In this document: piece by piece, positions 25,446-34,979 of the stretch
How the letters are laid out: each line of letters begins with the position of its first letter
Numbering within the stretch: position 1 is the first letter of the stretch
DNA from: Seohaeicola saemankumensis
GTDB taxonomy: Bacteria; Pseudomonadota; Alphaproteobacteria; Rhodobacterales; Rhodobacteraceae
Assembly (NCBI RefSeq): GCF_021021435.1
Contig: NZ_JAINWI010000011.1
Span: 1-64,000 of the forward strand
Reading direction: 5' to 3'
Length of the DNA: 64,000 nucleotides
Translations under genes and position numbers: made by a program
Notes under the pieces: generated by a model
Told to the model about the DNA's origin: nothing
Database searches by the model: none
What the model saw: the letters and a program-made list of their open reading frames with translations, nothing else

Positions 25446-26795
25446 TCAATGTCCGCTGCCGTCGCCCTTGATCAACCGCCGCCGCAGCCAGCCCGACACC
25501 GTATCCATCAGCATCACCATGAGCACGATCAGCACAATGTAATAGGTCACTTCTTCCCAATCTTTCTGGGTCTGGATCGCCTGCGTCAGGAACAACCCGA
25601 TACCGCCACCGGTAATAGCGCCGATGATCGTCGCCGAGCGTGTATTGGATTCGAAGTAATACAGGATCTGCGACAGCAGGATCGGCGTCACCTGAGGGAT
25701 CACGCCGAAGCGATAGCGTTGCAGAGGTTTGGCACCTGTGGATTGCACACCTTCAATCTGCTTGCCGTCCACATTTTCCAACGCTTCTGAAAAGCTTTTG
25801 CCGAAACTGCCCGTATCCGTCACCAGAATGGCCAATGCTCCCGTCAGTGGGCCGGGACCGAAGGCGCGGCTTAGGACAATAGTCCAGATCAACCCGTCCA
25901 CACCGCGCAAGAAATCGAACACGCGCCGCACCGCGAAGCGCAGGGCAAGCACGGGCGCAAAGTTTCTGGCGGCCAGGAAAGCCAGCGGCAGCGCGATGAT
26001 CGCGGCCCCGAATGTGCCCAGAAAGGCCATCAGGATAGTTTCTCCCATCGCCCACATCACCTCGGCGTGACGCCACATCGGATTGTTCCAGAAGTCCCCC
26101 CAAGCGCCCGCCAGATTTGACCGCGCGGGGTCGATCTGCGGCCCGGTGAGCAAGGCAAGCAGGCTGACGCCGTGATAGGGACTGTCCAGTGCGAACCAGA
26201 ACAGTTCCCACCCGAAGAAATAGCGGAACACCTCGTCTTTCGAGCGGGTGACGTTCAACCGTCCGGCAGGGGTTGTGATCGCCACGCGGTTGCCCGACAC
26301 ACTGGCCCAGTCGGGGCTGTCTCCTTCGGCAAAACCCTCGAAGCGGGTCTCGATGGAGTCGTTGACGCGTGTCATCTCGATCAGACCGAAGTCGGGCATA
26401 TCATAGGTCACGCGGCGGTCAGGCAGAAAGCGGATGATATGGCCATTGCCCAGATCAATGACGGTGTCGTCAAATCCCCCTGTTACCCAGTTCGGACTTT
26501 CCCCCTCGGGATAGCGGCCCTTGGCCTCGCCCTCGACAGAATATTCCAGCCGACCGGCGCGGGCGTCGCGCGTGATATGGACCTTGTGGCTATAACTGTC
26601 GGCCATCAGGATGCGTGCATTATCCATCTTGGCGCGCCCGGCCAGTCCCGCCACGTCAAAGGCGAAAAAGACATAGACAAAATAGACCAGCACCAGAACC
26701 GGAACGGACAGCGCAATACTTCTTTTGCGGCGCAACATGGCCATCGCAGCCTGCCGTGGATCACTCTCCTGCGGGGCGGCGAGCGTCATCGTCAT
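25446..26795 (-). CDS. phnE: phosphonate ABC transporter permease PhnE, copy 2 (long form)
   Basis: A 449-residue permease. The ATG at 26795 is chosen because it overlaps the stop of the first phnE by 4 bases. After one N-terminal membrane segment (about 26-48) there is a roughly 170-residue periplasmic-looking stretch rich in D, G and R, and then the five- to six-helix binding-protein-dependent permease domain (about 215-445). The first phnE has only 288 residues. This long second permease is known in some alphaproteobacterial phn systems; what its extra domain does is not known to me. Confidence 0.88.
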   Translation of the reverse strand: MTMTLAAPQESDPRQAAMAMLRRKRSIALSVPVLVLVYFVYVFFAFDVAGLAGRAKMDNARILMADSYSHKVHITRDARAGRLEYSVEGEAKGRYPEGESPNWVTGGFDDTVIDLGNGHIIRFLPDRRVTYDMPDFGLIEMTRVNDSIETRFEGFAEGDSPDWASVSGNRVAITTPAGRLNVTRSKDEVFRYFFGWELFWFALDSPYHGVSLLALLTGPQIDPARSNLAGAWGDFWNNPMWRHAEVMWAMGETILMAFLGTFGAAIIALPLAFLAARNFAPVLALRFAVRRVFDFLRGVDGLIWTIVLSRAFGPGPLTGALAILVTDTGSFGKSFSEALENVDGKQIEGVQSTGAKPLQRYRFGVIPQVTPILLSQILYYFESNTRSATIIGAITGGGIGLFLTQAIQTQKDWEEVTYYIVLIVLMVMLMDTVSGWLRRRLIKGDGSGH

Positions 26796-27658
26796 ATCTG
26801 CGTTCCCTTTACCAGCTTGTTGCGGAAATAGCTTGAGACCTGATCGAAGAAGACGATAGTCAGGAACAGCAGGATGAAGATGGCGGCCGAGATATCGAAA
26901 CGGCCCGTGCCGAATGTCATCGCATTCCGCAATTCGTATCCGATTCCGCCTGCCCCTACGAAACCAAGGATCGCCGAGGCACGGATATTGATCTCGAACC
27001 GCATCAGCGCATAACTCAGATAGTTCGGCGCGACCTGCGGGATAATGCCCAGCAGCATCCGCTGCCACCAGTTGGCCCCCACGGATTGCAGACCTTCCAC
27101 GGGTTTAAGATCGGCATTCTCGGCCACTTCGGAAAACAGCTTGCCCAGCGCGCCCGCCGTGTGCAGCGCAATCGCAATCATCGCAGGCACCGGACCGCCG
27201 CCCAGAATGAAGATCAGCACCAGCGCAATCACGATCTCGGGGAACGCGCGCAAGATATCCATGATGCGCCGGAACACGGGGATCAGTCGCGGAAGCGGCG
27301 CCAGCCCACGGGTCGAGACCAGCGAGAGCAAAAGGCCACACGCTGCCCCCAGCAAGGTCGATACCGCCGCGATATTGATTGTCTCGACCAAGGCAGGAAA
27401 GAACTCGACCAGATAGCCCGGAAGGTTCGAGCGCTTTTCCCAGGCCTCGGACACGAGACTGGCCGGAAAGTCGAAAACGCGCGGCAGGCCGTCCATGAAG
27501 CCACCCGCGCTGCGCCTCTCGACGATGCGAAAGCCAAAGATCATGGCAATCACGAACAAGGTGATTGTCAGTCCGGAATACATCCGTTTCTGGCGTGTCA
27601 TCGCAAGGTAGCTATCACTGGTCGTGGAAAGCTGGTGGAAAGCTGTCAGGTCGGCCAT
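26792..27658 (-). CDS. phnE: phosphonate ABC transporter permease PhnE, copy 1
   Basis: A 288-residue inner-membrane permease with a first segment near residues 29-47 and the typical EAA-loop region E-N-A-D-L-K-P-V-E-G-L-Q-S-V-G-A-N-W-W-Q near 185-205. Coupled to the second phnE by an ATGA overlap and 70 bases downstream of phnD. Together the two permeases make the channel through which PhnD delivers phosphonates. Confidence 0.92.
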   Translation of the reverse strand: MADLTAFHQLSTTSDSYLAMTRQKRMYSGLTITLFVIAMIFGFRIVERRSAGGFMDGLPRVFDFPASLVSEAWEKRSNLPGYLVEFFPALVETINIAAVSTLLGAACGLLLSLVSTRGLAPLPRLIPVFRRIMDILRAFPEIVIALVLIFILGGGPVPAMIAIALHTAGALGKLFSEVAENADLKPVEGLQSVGANWWQRMLLGIIPQVAPNYLSYALMRFEINIRASAILGFVGAGGIGYELRNAMTFGTGRFDISAAIFILLFLTIVFFDQVSSYFRNKLVKGTQI

Positions 27659-27728
27659 GGGGCGCCCTTGTCATATGAAAGCGGGGCCAGGGACAGGCCC
27701 GGAACCCGCAGAGTTGCAGATCGGCAGA

Positions 27729-28643
27729 TCAGTTGGTCTTGGACATCTGTGCCTGACGCACGGCGATGATTGTCTCATAGGCATCATGGCCGATGGGCGT
27801 GAAACCTGCTGTCTCGCCGGCCGCCACACCATAGGCGCAATCCGGATCATTCGCGTGCAGGTTCTCTGTCAACTCGGTCATCTTGGCCTTGACGTCATCG
27901 GGCAGTGCATTGCGCAGAACGATGGGGCCTTCGGGGATCGGTTTGGACTTCCAGATCTCGACCAGATTGTTCATGTCCACAAGACCCGCATCCACAGCCT
28001 TGCGAAGCGCGCCGGAGTTGTAGCCGTCTTCCCAGTCACCCTGACCATCGGCCCATGTCACACCCGCATCCACATCGCCATTGGCGACAGCAACGATGGT
28101 CTGTTCGTGACCGCCGACAAAGCGCACCTCGCCGAAATAGTCGCCCGACTGCATGGTCGCATCAATCGCTGCAGGAATTTCGACCGACGGCACCAGATAG
28201 CCGGAAGTGGAATTCGGATCACCGAAGGCAAAAACCTTGCCCTTCATGTCGTCCAGCGAGGCAATGCCGCTATCAGTGCGGGCAAAACCGATCGAATGAT
28301 AGGTGAACGAGCCGTCAAGGTTGGTCTTGACCAGAACGGGGGTCACCGCGTCAGGATTTTCCAGATAAACAGCGGCATAGGCAGAAGCCCCCAGCCACGC
28401 CATATCCAGCGTTCCACCGATCAGGCCCTGGATCACGCCGTTGTAATCAGCTGCGGTGAACAGCTTGGTCGGCACGCCCAGCGCTTCCTCGGTATAGGCA
28501 CGCAGACATTCGTTGGACGCCAGACGGTCTTGTGCGTTCTCGCCGCCCAGCAGGCCGATACGGAATTCGGTGATCTGCTCTTGTGCGATGGCAGGGCTGA
28601 TCAGGGCGGTCGTGGCGACCATGGCAGCAATCAGTTTTCTCAT
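27729..28643 (-). CDS. phnD: phosphonate-binding periplasmic protein
   Basis: A 304-residue binding protein. The ATG at 28643 has GGAGAG upstream and gives a signal peptide ending S-P-A-I-A near residue 20; the longer frame reaches back into phnC. F-R-I-G-L-L-G-G-E-N, Y-N-G-V-I-Q-G-L-I-G-G-T-L-D-M-A-W-L-G and F-A-F-G-D-P-N-S-T-S-G-Y-L-V-P are PhnD hallmarks. It captures phosphonates (and often phosphite or phosphate esters) and hands them to PhnE/PhnC. Confidence 0.93.
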   Translation of the reverse strand: MRKLIAAMVATTALISPAIAQEQITEFRIGLLGGENAQDRLASNECLRAYTEEALGVPTKLFTAADYNGVIQGLIGGTLDMAWLGASAYAAVYLENPDAVTPVLVKTNLDGSFTYHSIGFARTDSGIASLDDMKGKVFAFGDPNSTSGYLVPSVEIPAAIDATMQSGDYFGEVRFVGGHEQTIVAVANGDVDAGVTWADGQGDWEDGYNSGALRKAVDAGLVDMNNLVEIWKSKPIPEGPIVLRNALPDDVKAKMTELTENLHANDPDCAYGVAAGETAGFTPIGHDAYETIIAVRQAQMSKTN

Positions 28644-28667
28644 GATGTGTCTCTCCGGTTTGTGGAA

Positions 28668-28693
28668 ACCCCCGCGCAGGATTGGGCGGGGGT
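28668..28693 (-). other. intercistronic hairpin between phnC and phnD
   Basis: ACCCCCGC (28668-28675) and GCGGGGGT (28686-28693) are perfect 8-bp arms in the 61-base gap after phnC. With no T-run, it is more likely an mRNA stabiliser or partial terminator that lets phnD be made in excess over phnC than a full stop. Confidence 0.4.
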
Positions 28694-28704
28694 GGTTGCA
28701 GGTG

Positions 28705-29535
28705 TTAAACTGTGGTCTCTGCCGCACGGATCGCACGCGCCGCAGCATCCGAGCGTTCCAGCGCCTCGATGCTGGTGCTGGTGGCCTCCTCGCTAAAGCT
28801 CGCGTCGGCCCCGTAGATGTCGCGCGCAACGCCCGTGGTCAGTTGCTCGGGCGTGCCGTCAAAGACGATCCTGCCGTCACGCATCCCGATCACGCGGTCG
28901 CAATAGCGGCGCGCTGTATCCAGCGTATGCAGGTTGGCGATGACCATGCGCCCGTCTTCTTCGTGGATGCGGCGCAGCGCCTCCATTACGACCTGCGCGT
29001 TCATCGGGTCGAGGCTGGCGATGGGTTCATCGGCCAGAATAATCTTGGGGTCCTGCATCAGCGCCCGGGCGATTGCCACGCGCTGTTGTTGCCCGCCCGA
29101 CAAGGCCTCGGCCCGTTTGGGCGAATGGGCGGCTATCCCCAAACGGTCAAGAATGGCGATCGCCTGCTCGATATCGGCGGTTGGAAAAAGATTGAACATC
29201 GTCGACAGGGTCGAGCGGCGGTTCAGCGTGCCATGCAGCACATTGCTGACCACATCCATGCGCGGCACCAGATTGAACTGCTGGAAAATCATCGCGCAAT
29301 CGGATTGCCATGCGCGTTTGTCGGCCCCCGTCAGCGCCAGAATATCGCGTCCCTCGTGGATCACCTCGCCAGAACTGGCGTCGGTCAGGCGGTTGAGCAT
29401 CCTGAGCAGCGTCGATTTACCCGCGCCCGAACGCCCGATAATCCCGATCATCTTCGGTTCCGCTACGGCGAAACTCACCTTGTCACAGGCTGTATTCGTA
29501 CCGAAAGTCTTGGTCAGTGTCTTGACGGCAAACAT
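28705..29535 (-). CDS. phnC: phosphonate ABC transporter ATP-binding protein
   Basis: A 276-residue ATPase with Walker [10 protein letters not shown] near 33-41, signature L-S-G-G-Q-Q-Q-R near 144-151 and Walker B I-I-L-A-D-E-P near 164-170. First gene of the importer unit phnC-D-E1-E2. The start is preceded by AGGGGG. A perfect palindrome lies 41-58 bases upstream (29576-29593). Confidence 0.93.
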   Translation of the reverse strand: MFAVKTLTKTFGTNTACDKVSFAVAEPKMIGIIGRSGAGKSTLLRMLNRLTDASSGEVIHEGRDILALTGADKRAWQSDCAMIFQQFNLVPRMDVVSNVLHGTLNRRSTLSTMFNLFPTADIEQAIAILDRLGIAAHSPKRAEALSGGQQQRVAIARALMQDPKIILADEPIASLDPMNAQVVMEALRRIHEEDGRMVIANLHTLDTARRYCDRVIGMRDGRIVFDGTPEQLTTGVARDIYGADASFSEEATSTSIEALERSDAAARAIRAAETTV

Positions 29536-29575
29536 CGCTGTCCCCCTGCGTTACCCGTCCCGCCTAAGGCCGCAG

Positions 29576-29593
29576 CGCAACTGATTTGTTGCG
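29576..29593. promoter_or_regulatory. palindrome upstream of phnC
   Basis: CGCAAC (29576-29581) and GTTGCG (29588-29593) are perfect inverted arms with a 6-nt spacer, 41 bases before the phnC start. The layout suits a repressor site. It differs from the candidate PhnF site at 22724, so a common regulator is not shown. Confidence 0.35.
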
Positions 29594-29663
29594 ACTACGT
29601 GAATTTTTTGTAAACGGTCGGCCGCAACACGCCGTTTGAACGGCAGCCACCCCTGCCGGAAAG

Positions 29664-30190
29664 AGCCACAACATAGACCGCGTCGATTATGTTATCATCG
29701 GGGCCGGACTCTCCGGCCCGACCTGCGCATATCTTTTGCACGCAGCAGGCCGGCAGGTCGCCGTGATCGAGGCGTCTGGCCACATCGCCAGCCGCACCGG
29801 TCCCTTGACCGAGTTGCATGACCACGCATCCCATGATGGCGCTGCTGCCCTGTTCGGCTTTGTCGGGTGGCCCACCAGCTATGCGCGATCAGGACAAACT
29901 CCACCAGGCGATCCGCGCAGTTGATCCGCTGCCTTGGGCCCGATGCGGCGCAACCGTTGCAGATCACTGTGCAGGACTGGGCCCGCGATCCTCTGGTCTG
30001 CACCGGCACGGATCGGGATGGCGCGGGCGCGCATCCGGAGATCGGCCCCGCCATCCTGCGCCACGCACATCTGGGCGGCCGCCTGCATACTGGCGTATCC
30101 GAAACATCCACCCGCAGCCCCGGCCTGATTGAGGGCGTGCTGCATGCAGGCCAGACCACGGTCCAAACGCTGCTGGCCCTCTGCCCCCCA
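29664..30190 (+). pseudogene. degraded flavin-containing amine oxidase
   Basis: The first frame reads D-Y-V-I-I-G-A-G-L-S-G-P-T-C-A-Y-L-L from 29685, the FAD-binding Rossmann start of monoamine-oxidase-like proteins, and continues to I-A-S-R-T-G near 29800. It then jumps straight to C-terminal sequence (A-A-L-F-G-F-V-G-W-P, about 29842-29873), so about 280-300 central residues are deleted. The homology then moves to a second frame (R-D-Q-D-K-L-H-Q-A-I-R-A, from 29884) and a third (Q-L-I-R-C-L-G-P-D-A-A-Q-P, then V-Q-D-W-A-R-D-P, from 29918), ending S-P-G-L-I-E-G near 30138. No start codon is left. One deletion and two frameshifts make it a clear pseudogene; exact ends are approximate. Confidence 0.75.
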
Positions 30191-30270
30191 AGCCGCTTCT
30201 TCCTGCGGCAAATATCCTTGGGGGGATGTTCAACACTGTTGAACATGGGGGCAGACAGCCCCCTGAGCGG

Positions 30271-33200
30271 TCAGCCCAGATCATGCACCGCTACGTTCGG
30301 GCAAACATCCTTCGCGATCCGGCACAGATGGCGGTGATGCGTCAGATAGATGACCTGCCCCACCCGCCCCATTCCGGCCAGCAGTGCAAAGGTTTCCGCA
30401 GCGCGGTTGTCGTCGAAGGTTTCCAGAATATCATCGGCGATAAAGGGCACGGTGCTACGCGCGCCTGCGATCTCGTGATAGCCCGCGACGCGCAGTGCCA
30501 GATACAACTGAAACCGCGTCCCCTTGGACAGATCTCGCGCCAGTTTCGACGCCCCGTTCGCGCCGATCGCCACCAGCACCTCGCGATCGCCCTCGGGCTG
30601 TGCGGCCAGACTGCTGTATTCGCCCCGCGTGATGGTGCGGAACGCGTCCGAGGCGCGTTGCATCATCGCGCTGCGATGGCTGTCGCGGTAGCCCTGCAAG
30701 GCATGGTCCACCGCAAGGATACCCAACCGCTGCCGCAAAAAGCCACGGGCCTCCTCGGTGATTTCCAAAAGCAGGGTCTGCCGCTCTTCCTGCAGGCGCG
30801 CGACAGCGTCATCCCCACCGACTGTGGCAATCCTGTCATCGGCCTGCGACCGCGCGGCATAAAGCTGCTGTAGTTCCTGCGCCTGCCGGTCCCGTGCCTC
30901 GGTCAGACGGTCGCGTTCGGTCAGCAGGCCCGCGCGATCGAGCCCCTCCAACGCCTCCAGCGCATCTGCCAGCCGGTCAAAGCCCGTGCTCTCGCAGATA
31001 TCCTGTTCATATTGGCGGCGCTGTTCCAGCAGATCCTGCCGTTGCTGCGCCTGCCCCACGGCCTGTTGCAAGGACTCGGTATCGTCGCATCCAAGATGGC
31101 TGCACATCTCGGCCAGCCTTGCCGTGATCCGGTCAAGATCGCCCTGCAGAGCCTGCAAACCGCGCCCGCCGGATACAATCTTGTCCTGCAACGTGGCCCG
31201 CCGCGCCTCCCCCTCGCTTGCGATTCGCAAGCGCGCGCGCAGGCTGCCCCATTGCCCCGCCGTGGTCCCGTCCGTCAGATCAAGCTGCCCCGCAAGGTCC
31301 GCGACGACCTGTGCAAATCGCGTGCGATTGGCCTGCATCTTGGCGATCCGGTCCCGCAGACCGCGCAATTCGGTCCAGGCCTGTTCGAGCCGCTGCAACT
31401 GATCCAATGTCTCGCTCATCCCCGCAACATCGGCGTGAGCCTGACCCCGAAAAGTCTGCGCGCAGGCGGTCTGCCAGTCCTGCTGCCAGCGCTGCATGGC
31501 CTTTTCCGCCCTGTCCAGATCGGTGCGGCGGCGGCCAAGATCCTGTGCCGCCGCATCCCGCGCCTCGACCAATGCGGCCTGATCGCGTGCGCGTTGCAAC
31601 GCGCCGCGCGCGGTTGCCGCCAGAACTGAAAGCGGTGTGTCTTGCGCAATATCAAGACCACATGCCGCCAGTGTCGCCGCCAAAGCCGTTTGCGCGCGGT
31701 CCACAAGTCCCCGCGCCGCGATCACCGAACGATCGGCCGCGCGCAGGTCGGCCAGCGCCTCAAGCGCGGTTTCGCGGCGGCTGATCCAGCTTTCCAGTGC
31801 CTCAGGCGAGGTATCTTGCGGCAAACCGTCAGGCAGAGCGTCGCGCAGCGTGTTCTGCAAGGTCTCCAGCCGCGCAGCAGCATCCTTGGCCGCCGTGTCA
31901 TGTTGCGCGATATCCAGCCCAAGTATGGCCAGACGCTCTTGCAGGGCGCTGCGCGTCTGTGCCTCCGTCTGCACGCGGGCCTGCGCCGCCGTGATCTGGT
32001 CGTCGCGCCGCAGGGCATCTTCGAAGCGGTCGGCGGAGTCGGCATCAAGACGGGCACGATGCGCGGCCCAGAGCTTTTCGCGCAAGGCGCGCACGGCGGC
32101 TGCGTCCGCGATGGGCACGGTGCCAGCCTGCTCCATCGCCGTCGATTGCGCCTCAAGCCGTGCGACCTCATCCTGCAAGCGGGCCAAGTCGGCGCGGCGG
32201 CGCTCCAGCCCGGCTGTCGCCTCGGCCAATCCGCGGCGCCAGTCCTGAACCTGTCCGGCGGCGGGCAGGTGAAGCGCCTCCAACGCGGCGGCATCGTCCT
32301 GCCAAGGGGCCAGCCGCGCGATCTGCGCGGCCAGCCTGTCGCGGGCTGTGGCAGCAATGCTTTGCGCCCGCGCGAGTTCGGCCTCGGGATCGTCGCGCAG
32401 ATGGGTCTGCATCACATCGTCCAGCAGGTCCGGATCGGCCAGCGCCCCGCCCGCCCGGTCCAGCCGCGCCGCAAGACTGTCCAGCCGCACCAGGGCATCC
32501 TCTGCCTCCTGCTGAGCGCTGGTCCATGCAGCAACCATGCCCGAGTGACGCTCCATCAAACCGCGCAGCGTTGTGACAACCGCCGCTGCAGGCAGCACCT
32601 CTACCGGATCGCGCCCCGCGCAATCCAGTTGCCGCAACAGGACATCAATGCGGGCCTGCACCTCATCCGCCTCGGCCTGACGATGCGGCAGATCGCTGAC
32701 TGCGCCATCATAGGCTGATTTCAACAACTCGGCCTCGGCCATGTCACCGGCCAGCGCCAGCATGGCCGGATCATCGACGGTCTCCGCAAACTCGGCCTCA
32801 AGGCTGGCCATTTGGCCTTGCTGTGCATCGCGCCGCGCAGCGATCTGCGCCTGATCGCGCAACAAGGTGGTCAGTTCGTCCGCCCAGCCCTGCGGCAAAG
32901 CTGGCAGGTCGGGCATATCGCCAAGACTTGCATGGATACGCCCCAGCCTGGACACAAGCGGCACGGCCGCAAGATGTCGTTCGACCTGATATAGTTCTCT
33001 GACGGTTTCATCCTGTTGCGTCTGTGCGGCGGCCCAAGCCTCATGCGCCTGATCGCGCGCCTGCGCCAGATGCGCAAATTCGCGGGCGCCGGTATCCTGC
33101 GCGGCAATCTGCTGCTCAAGCTCGGCCAGTGTCTTTTTCAGGTCTGACAGCCTGCCACTGCGCCCGCCCGCTTTGAAAAAAACCTGCGCGCTGCTGCGCA

Positions 33201-33699
33201 ACCCGTTCAGCGCCTGCCCCATCTCGGCCAGCCCGCTGCTGGCGGTGAACAGCATCTGCCCCAGATCGCCCTGACTGGACAGGATGCTTTCGCCGCCCTT
33301 TTCAAGTGTCTCGTCATCCAGACTGAACATCGCCTCGTAGCCCGCGCGCTCGATACCTGCCAGAGCGCCCTGTAGGACCGCTTCGGAAACAGCCGTGCCG
33401 GCCGGATCGTTCAGCGTATTGATCCGCCCCTTGGTGCGGATCAGCTCCAGCCTGTCCGCGCCAGTCTCGATCACCGCCCCCAGTTGCATGGCGCCATAGG
33501 GATGCAGGAAATTCATCCGGCTTTGCGCCGGAATGCCGAATAGCAGATCCAGCCAGCCCTGCATGGTGGTGGATTTGCCCGCCTCGTTCGGGCCATAAAT
33601 GATGTGGAAGTCCGGCCCATCTGTCGGGGCCGCCCCGAAATCGAGGCTCTGGTCCGTGAACTTGCCATAGCGGGTCAGATCAAGACGGCGAAGACGCAT
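30271..33699 (-). CDS. YhaN/SbcC-like AAA ATPase with coiled coils
   Basis: A 1142-residue SMC-like protein. The N-terminal ATPase half has Y-G-P-N-E-A-G-K-S-T near residues 37-46 (Walker A), and the C-terminal half carries a degenerate signature and L-F-I-A-D-D-I-L-E-T-F-D type Walker B near 1085. Residues about 180-950 are long A/Q/R/E-rich coiled coils with breaks. I see no CxxC zinc hook at the middle, which points to the YhaN branch rather than SbcC/Rad50. It overlaps the nuclease gene at one base and probably forms a DNA-end-processing complex with it. Confidence 0.85.
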   Translation of the reverse strand: MRLRRLDLTRYGKFTDQSLDFGAAPTDGPDFHIIYGPNEAGKSTTMQGWLDLLFGIPAQSRMNFLHPYGAMQLGAVIETGADRLELIRTKGRINTLNDPAGTAVSEAVLQGALAGIERAGYEAMFSLDDETLEKGGESILSSQGDLGQMLFTASSGLAEMGQALNGLRSSAQVFFKAGGRSGRLSDLKKTLAELEQQIAAQDTGAREFAHLAQARDQAHEAWAAAQTQQDETVRELYQVERHLAAVPLVSRLGRIHASLGDMPDLPALPQGWADELTTLLRDQAQIAARRDAQQGQMASLEAEFAETVDDPAMLALAGDMAEAELLKSAYDGAVSDLPHRQAEADEVQARIDVLLRQLDCAGRDPVEVLPAAAVVTTLRGLMERHSGMVAAWTSAQQEAEDALVRLDSLAARLDRAGGALADPDLLDDVMQTHLRDDPEAELARAQSIAATARDRLAAQIARLAPWQDDAAALEALHLPAAGQVQDWRRGLAEATAGLERRRADLARLQDEVARLEAQSTAMEQAGTVPIADAAAVRALREKLWAAHRARLDADSADRFEDALRRDDQITAAQARVQTEAQTRSALQERLAILGLDIAQHDTAAKDAAARLETLQNTLRDALPDGLPQDTSPEALESWISRRETALEALADLRAADRSVIAARGLVDRAQTALAATLAACGLDIAQDTPLSVLAATARGALQRARDQAALVEARDAAAQDLGRRRTDLDRAEKAMQRWQQDWQTACAQTFRGQAHADVAGMSETLDQLQRLEQAWTELRGLRDRIAKMQANRTRFAQVVADLAGQLDLTDGTTAGQWGSLRARLRIASEGEARRATLQDKIVSGGRGLQALQGDLDRITARLAEMCSHLGCDDTESLQQAVGQAQQRQDLLEQRRQYEQDICESTGFDRLADALEALEGLDRAGLLTERDRLTEARDRQAQELQQLYAARSQADDRIATVGGDDAVARLQEERQTLLLEITEEARGFLRQRLGILAVDHALQGYRDSHRSAMMQRASDAFRTITRGEYSSLAAQPEGDREVLVAIGANGASKLARDLSKGTRFQLYLALRVAGYHEIAGARSTVPFIADDILETFDDNRAAETFALLAGMGRVGQVIYLTHHRHLCRIAKDVCPNVAVHDLG

Positions 33700-34979
33700 C
33701 AGCCCTCGTCCTCCAACCCTTGCAGATGGGCCAGAACCTCGGCAGCCCCGACCTGCAGCAACGCGTCGCGCAGTGTGGCCTGCTGTGCCGGATCATCCCC
33801 CATCAGTCCGCGCAAAGCCGGCGGCAAGGCCTTGATCAGCGCCTCGATCACGGCATCGGCTTCGGTCAGAACCGTATCGGGCGGCTGTGCGGGTGGTGTC
33901 GTCATCGCGGTGATGCGGGCGGAAAGCTCGGCCAGCGGGCCTGCCATGTCGGGGCGCGGGGTTTCGGTGCAGTCCAGCACGATCTTGTCGATCCAGAGCG
34001 TGCCGATCCCCTCGGCGGTCACGCGCGCCTCGTCCAGCAAAAGCCCCTGATCGCGGCGCAAGCGCCACAGCAGCGGGGTCACGCCCGTCAGCACCGGACG
34101 CAAGACCAGATGGTCCTCGGTGAACTCGCGCCGCGCGGCGCGCAAGGCCGCCCCAAGGCGATGCACGATTTCGGGCCAATCCCCTGCCCCGTCCAGCGGC
34201 ACCGCCACCCGCTCGAAACGGGCCAGTGCGGTCATGCGTTCGGCAACCTCTAGGCGGCCACCATTGCTTATGGTCACGAGCGTTACCGATTTCGCGCCTG
34301 CCTCGCCGATATCGCGGCCCTGCGGGATACCGGGCATCACGACATGGGCGGCACCGATATGATGCGCGCGGACGTGGATATGGCCCAGCGCCCAATAGTC
34401 AAAGCCGCTGGCCTGCAAATCGGCCAGACGACAGGGCGCATAGGGGTCATGGCCAAGTGAGCCGTCCAGACTGGTATGCAGCATGCCGATATTCACCGCC
34501 CCCTGCACCGGCGGCTTGAACCGCTCCAGCAGGCTGTCGGGCGCATGCGGGCGCGCAAAGCTGATGCCGTGAATGGCAATAGCCAAGCCGTCCTTTTCCC
34601 GCTGCTCGACGCTTGCCTGCGCGCCAAAGACCGTGACCGAGGGCGGCAAGACCAGTTGTCCGGTGATCCGCGATTCAGCGTCATGGTTTCCGCGGATCAG
34701 AAAAGTCTCGATCCCCGCCTCGTCCAGCCGCCTGAGTTGCTGCGTCAGGAATCGCGCCGTTTTCATCGAGGTTTGCGCGCCATCATATAGATCGCCTGCC
34801 ACCAGCAGGGCATCGACGCGTTCCTCCAGACACAGATCAATGATCCGCGCGAACACCGTCCGGCTGGCCGCACCGATCACATCGGCCAAGGCTGGCTCGC
34901 GCAGGGCAAGGGACTTCAGCGGCGAGTCGAGATGGAGATCGGCGGTATGAATAAATCGGTAAGGCACCGTTGGGTCCAT
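33699..34979 (-). CDS. SbcD/YhaO-like metallophosphoesterase, DNA repair exonuclease
   Basis: A 426-residue calcineurin-like nuclease with motifs H-T-A-D-L-H-L-D (residues about 11-18), V-A-G-D-L-Y-D-G near 62 and I-R-G-N-H-D-A-E near 96, then G-H-I-H-V near 210. I use the ATG at 34979; a TTG at 35039 would add 20 residues. Partner of the ATPase gene, with which it shares a base at the stop/start junction. The pair resembles Bacillus YhaO/YhaN and Mre11/Rad50. Confidence 0.85.
   Translation of the reverse strand: MDPTVPYRFIHTADLHLDSPLKSLALREPALADVIGAASRTVFARIIDLCLEERVDALLVAGDLYDGAQTSMKTARFLTQQLRRLDEAGIETFLIRGNHDAESRITGQLVLPPSVTVFGAQASVEQREKDGLAIAIHGISFARPHAPDSLLERFKPPVQGAVNIGMLHTSLDGSLGHDPYAPCRLADLQASGFDYWALGHIHVRAHHIGAAHVVMPGIPQGRDIGEAGAKSVTLVTISNGGRLEVAERMTALARFERVAVPLDGAGDWPEIVHRLGAALRAARREFTEDHLVLRPVLTGVTPLLWRLRRDQGLLLDEARVTAEGIGTLWIDKIVLDCTETPRPDMAGPLAELSARITAMTTPPAQPPDTVLTEADAVIEALIKALPPALRGLMGDDPAQQATLRDALLQVGAAEVLAHLQGLEDEG

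Noticed and set aside
31642-32718. Plus-strand 358-residue frame inside the YhaN-like gene
   Set aside because: Antisense of the coiled-coil part, which is GC-rich and repetitive.
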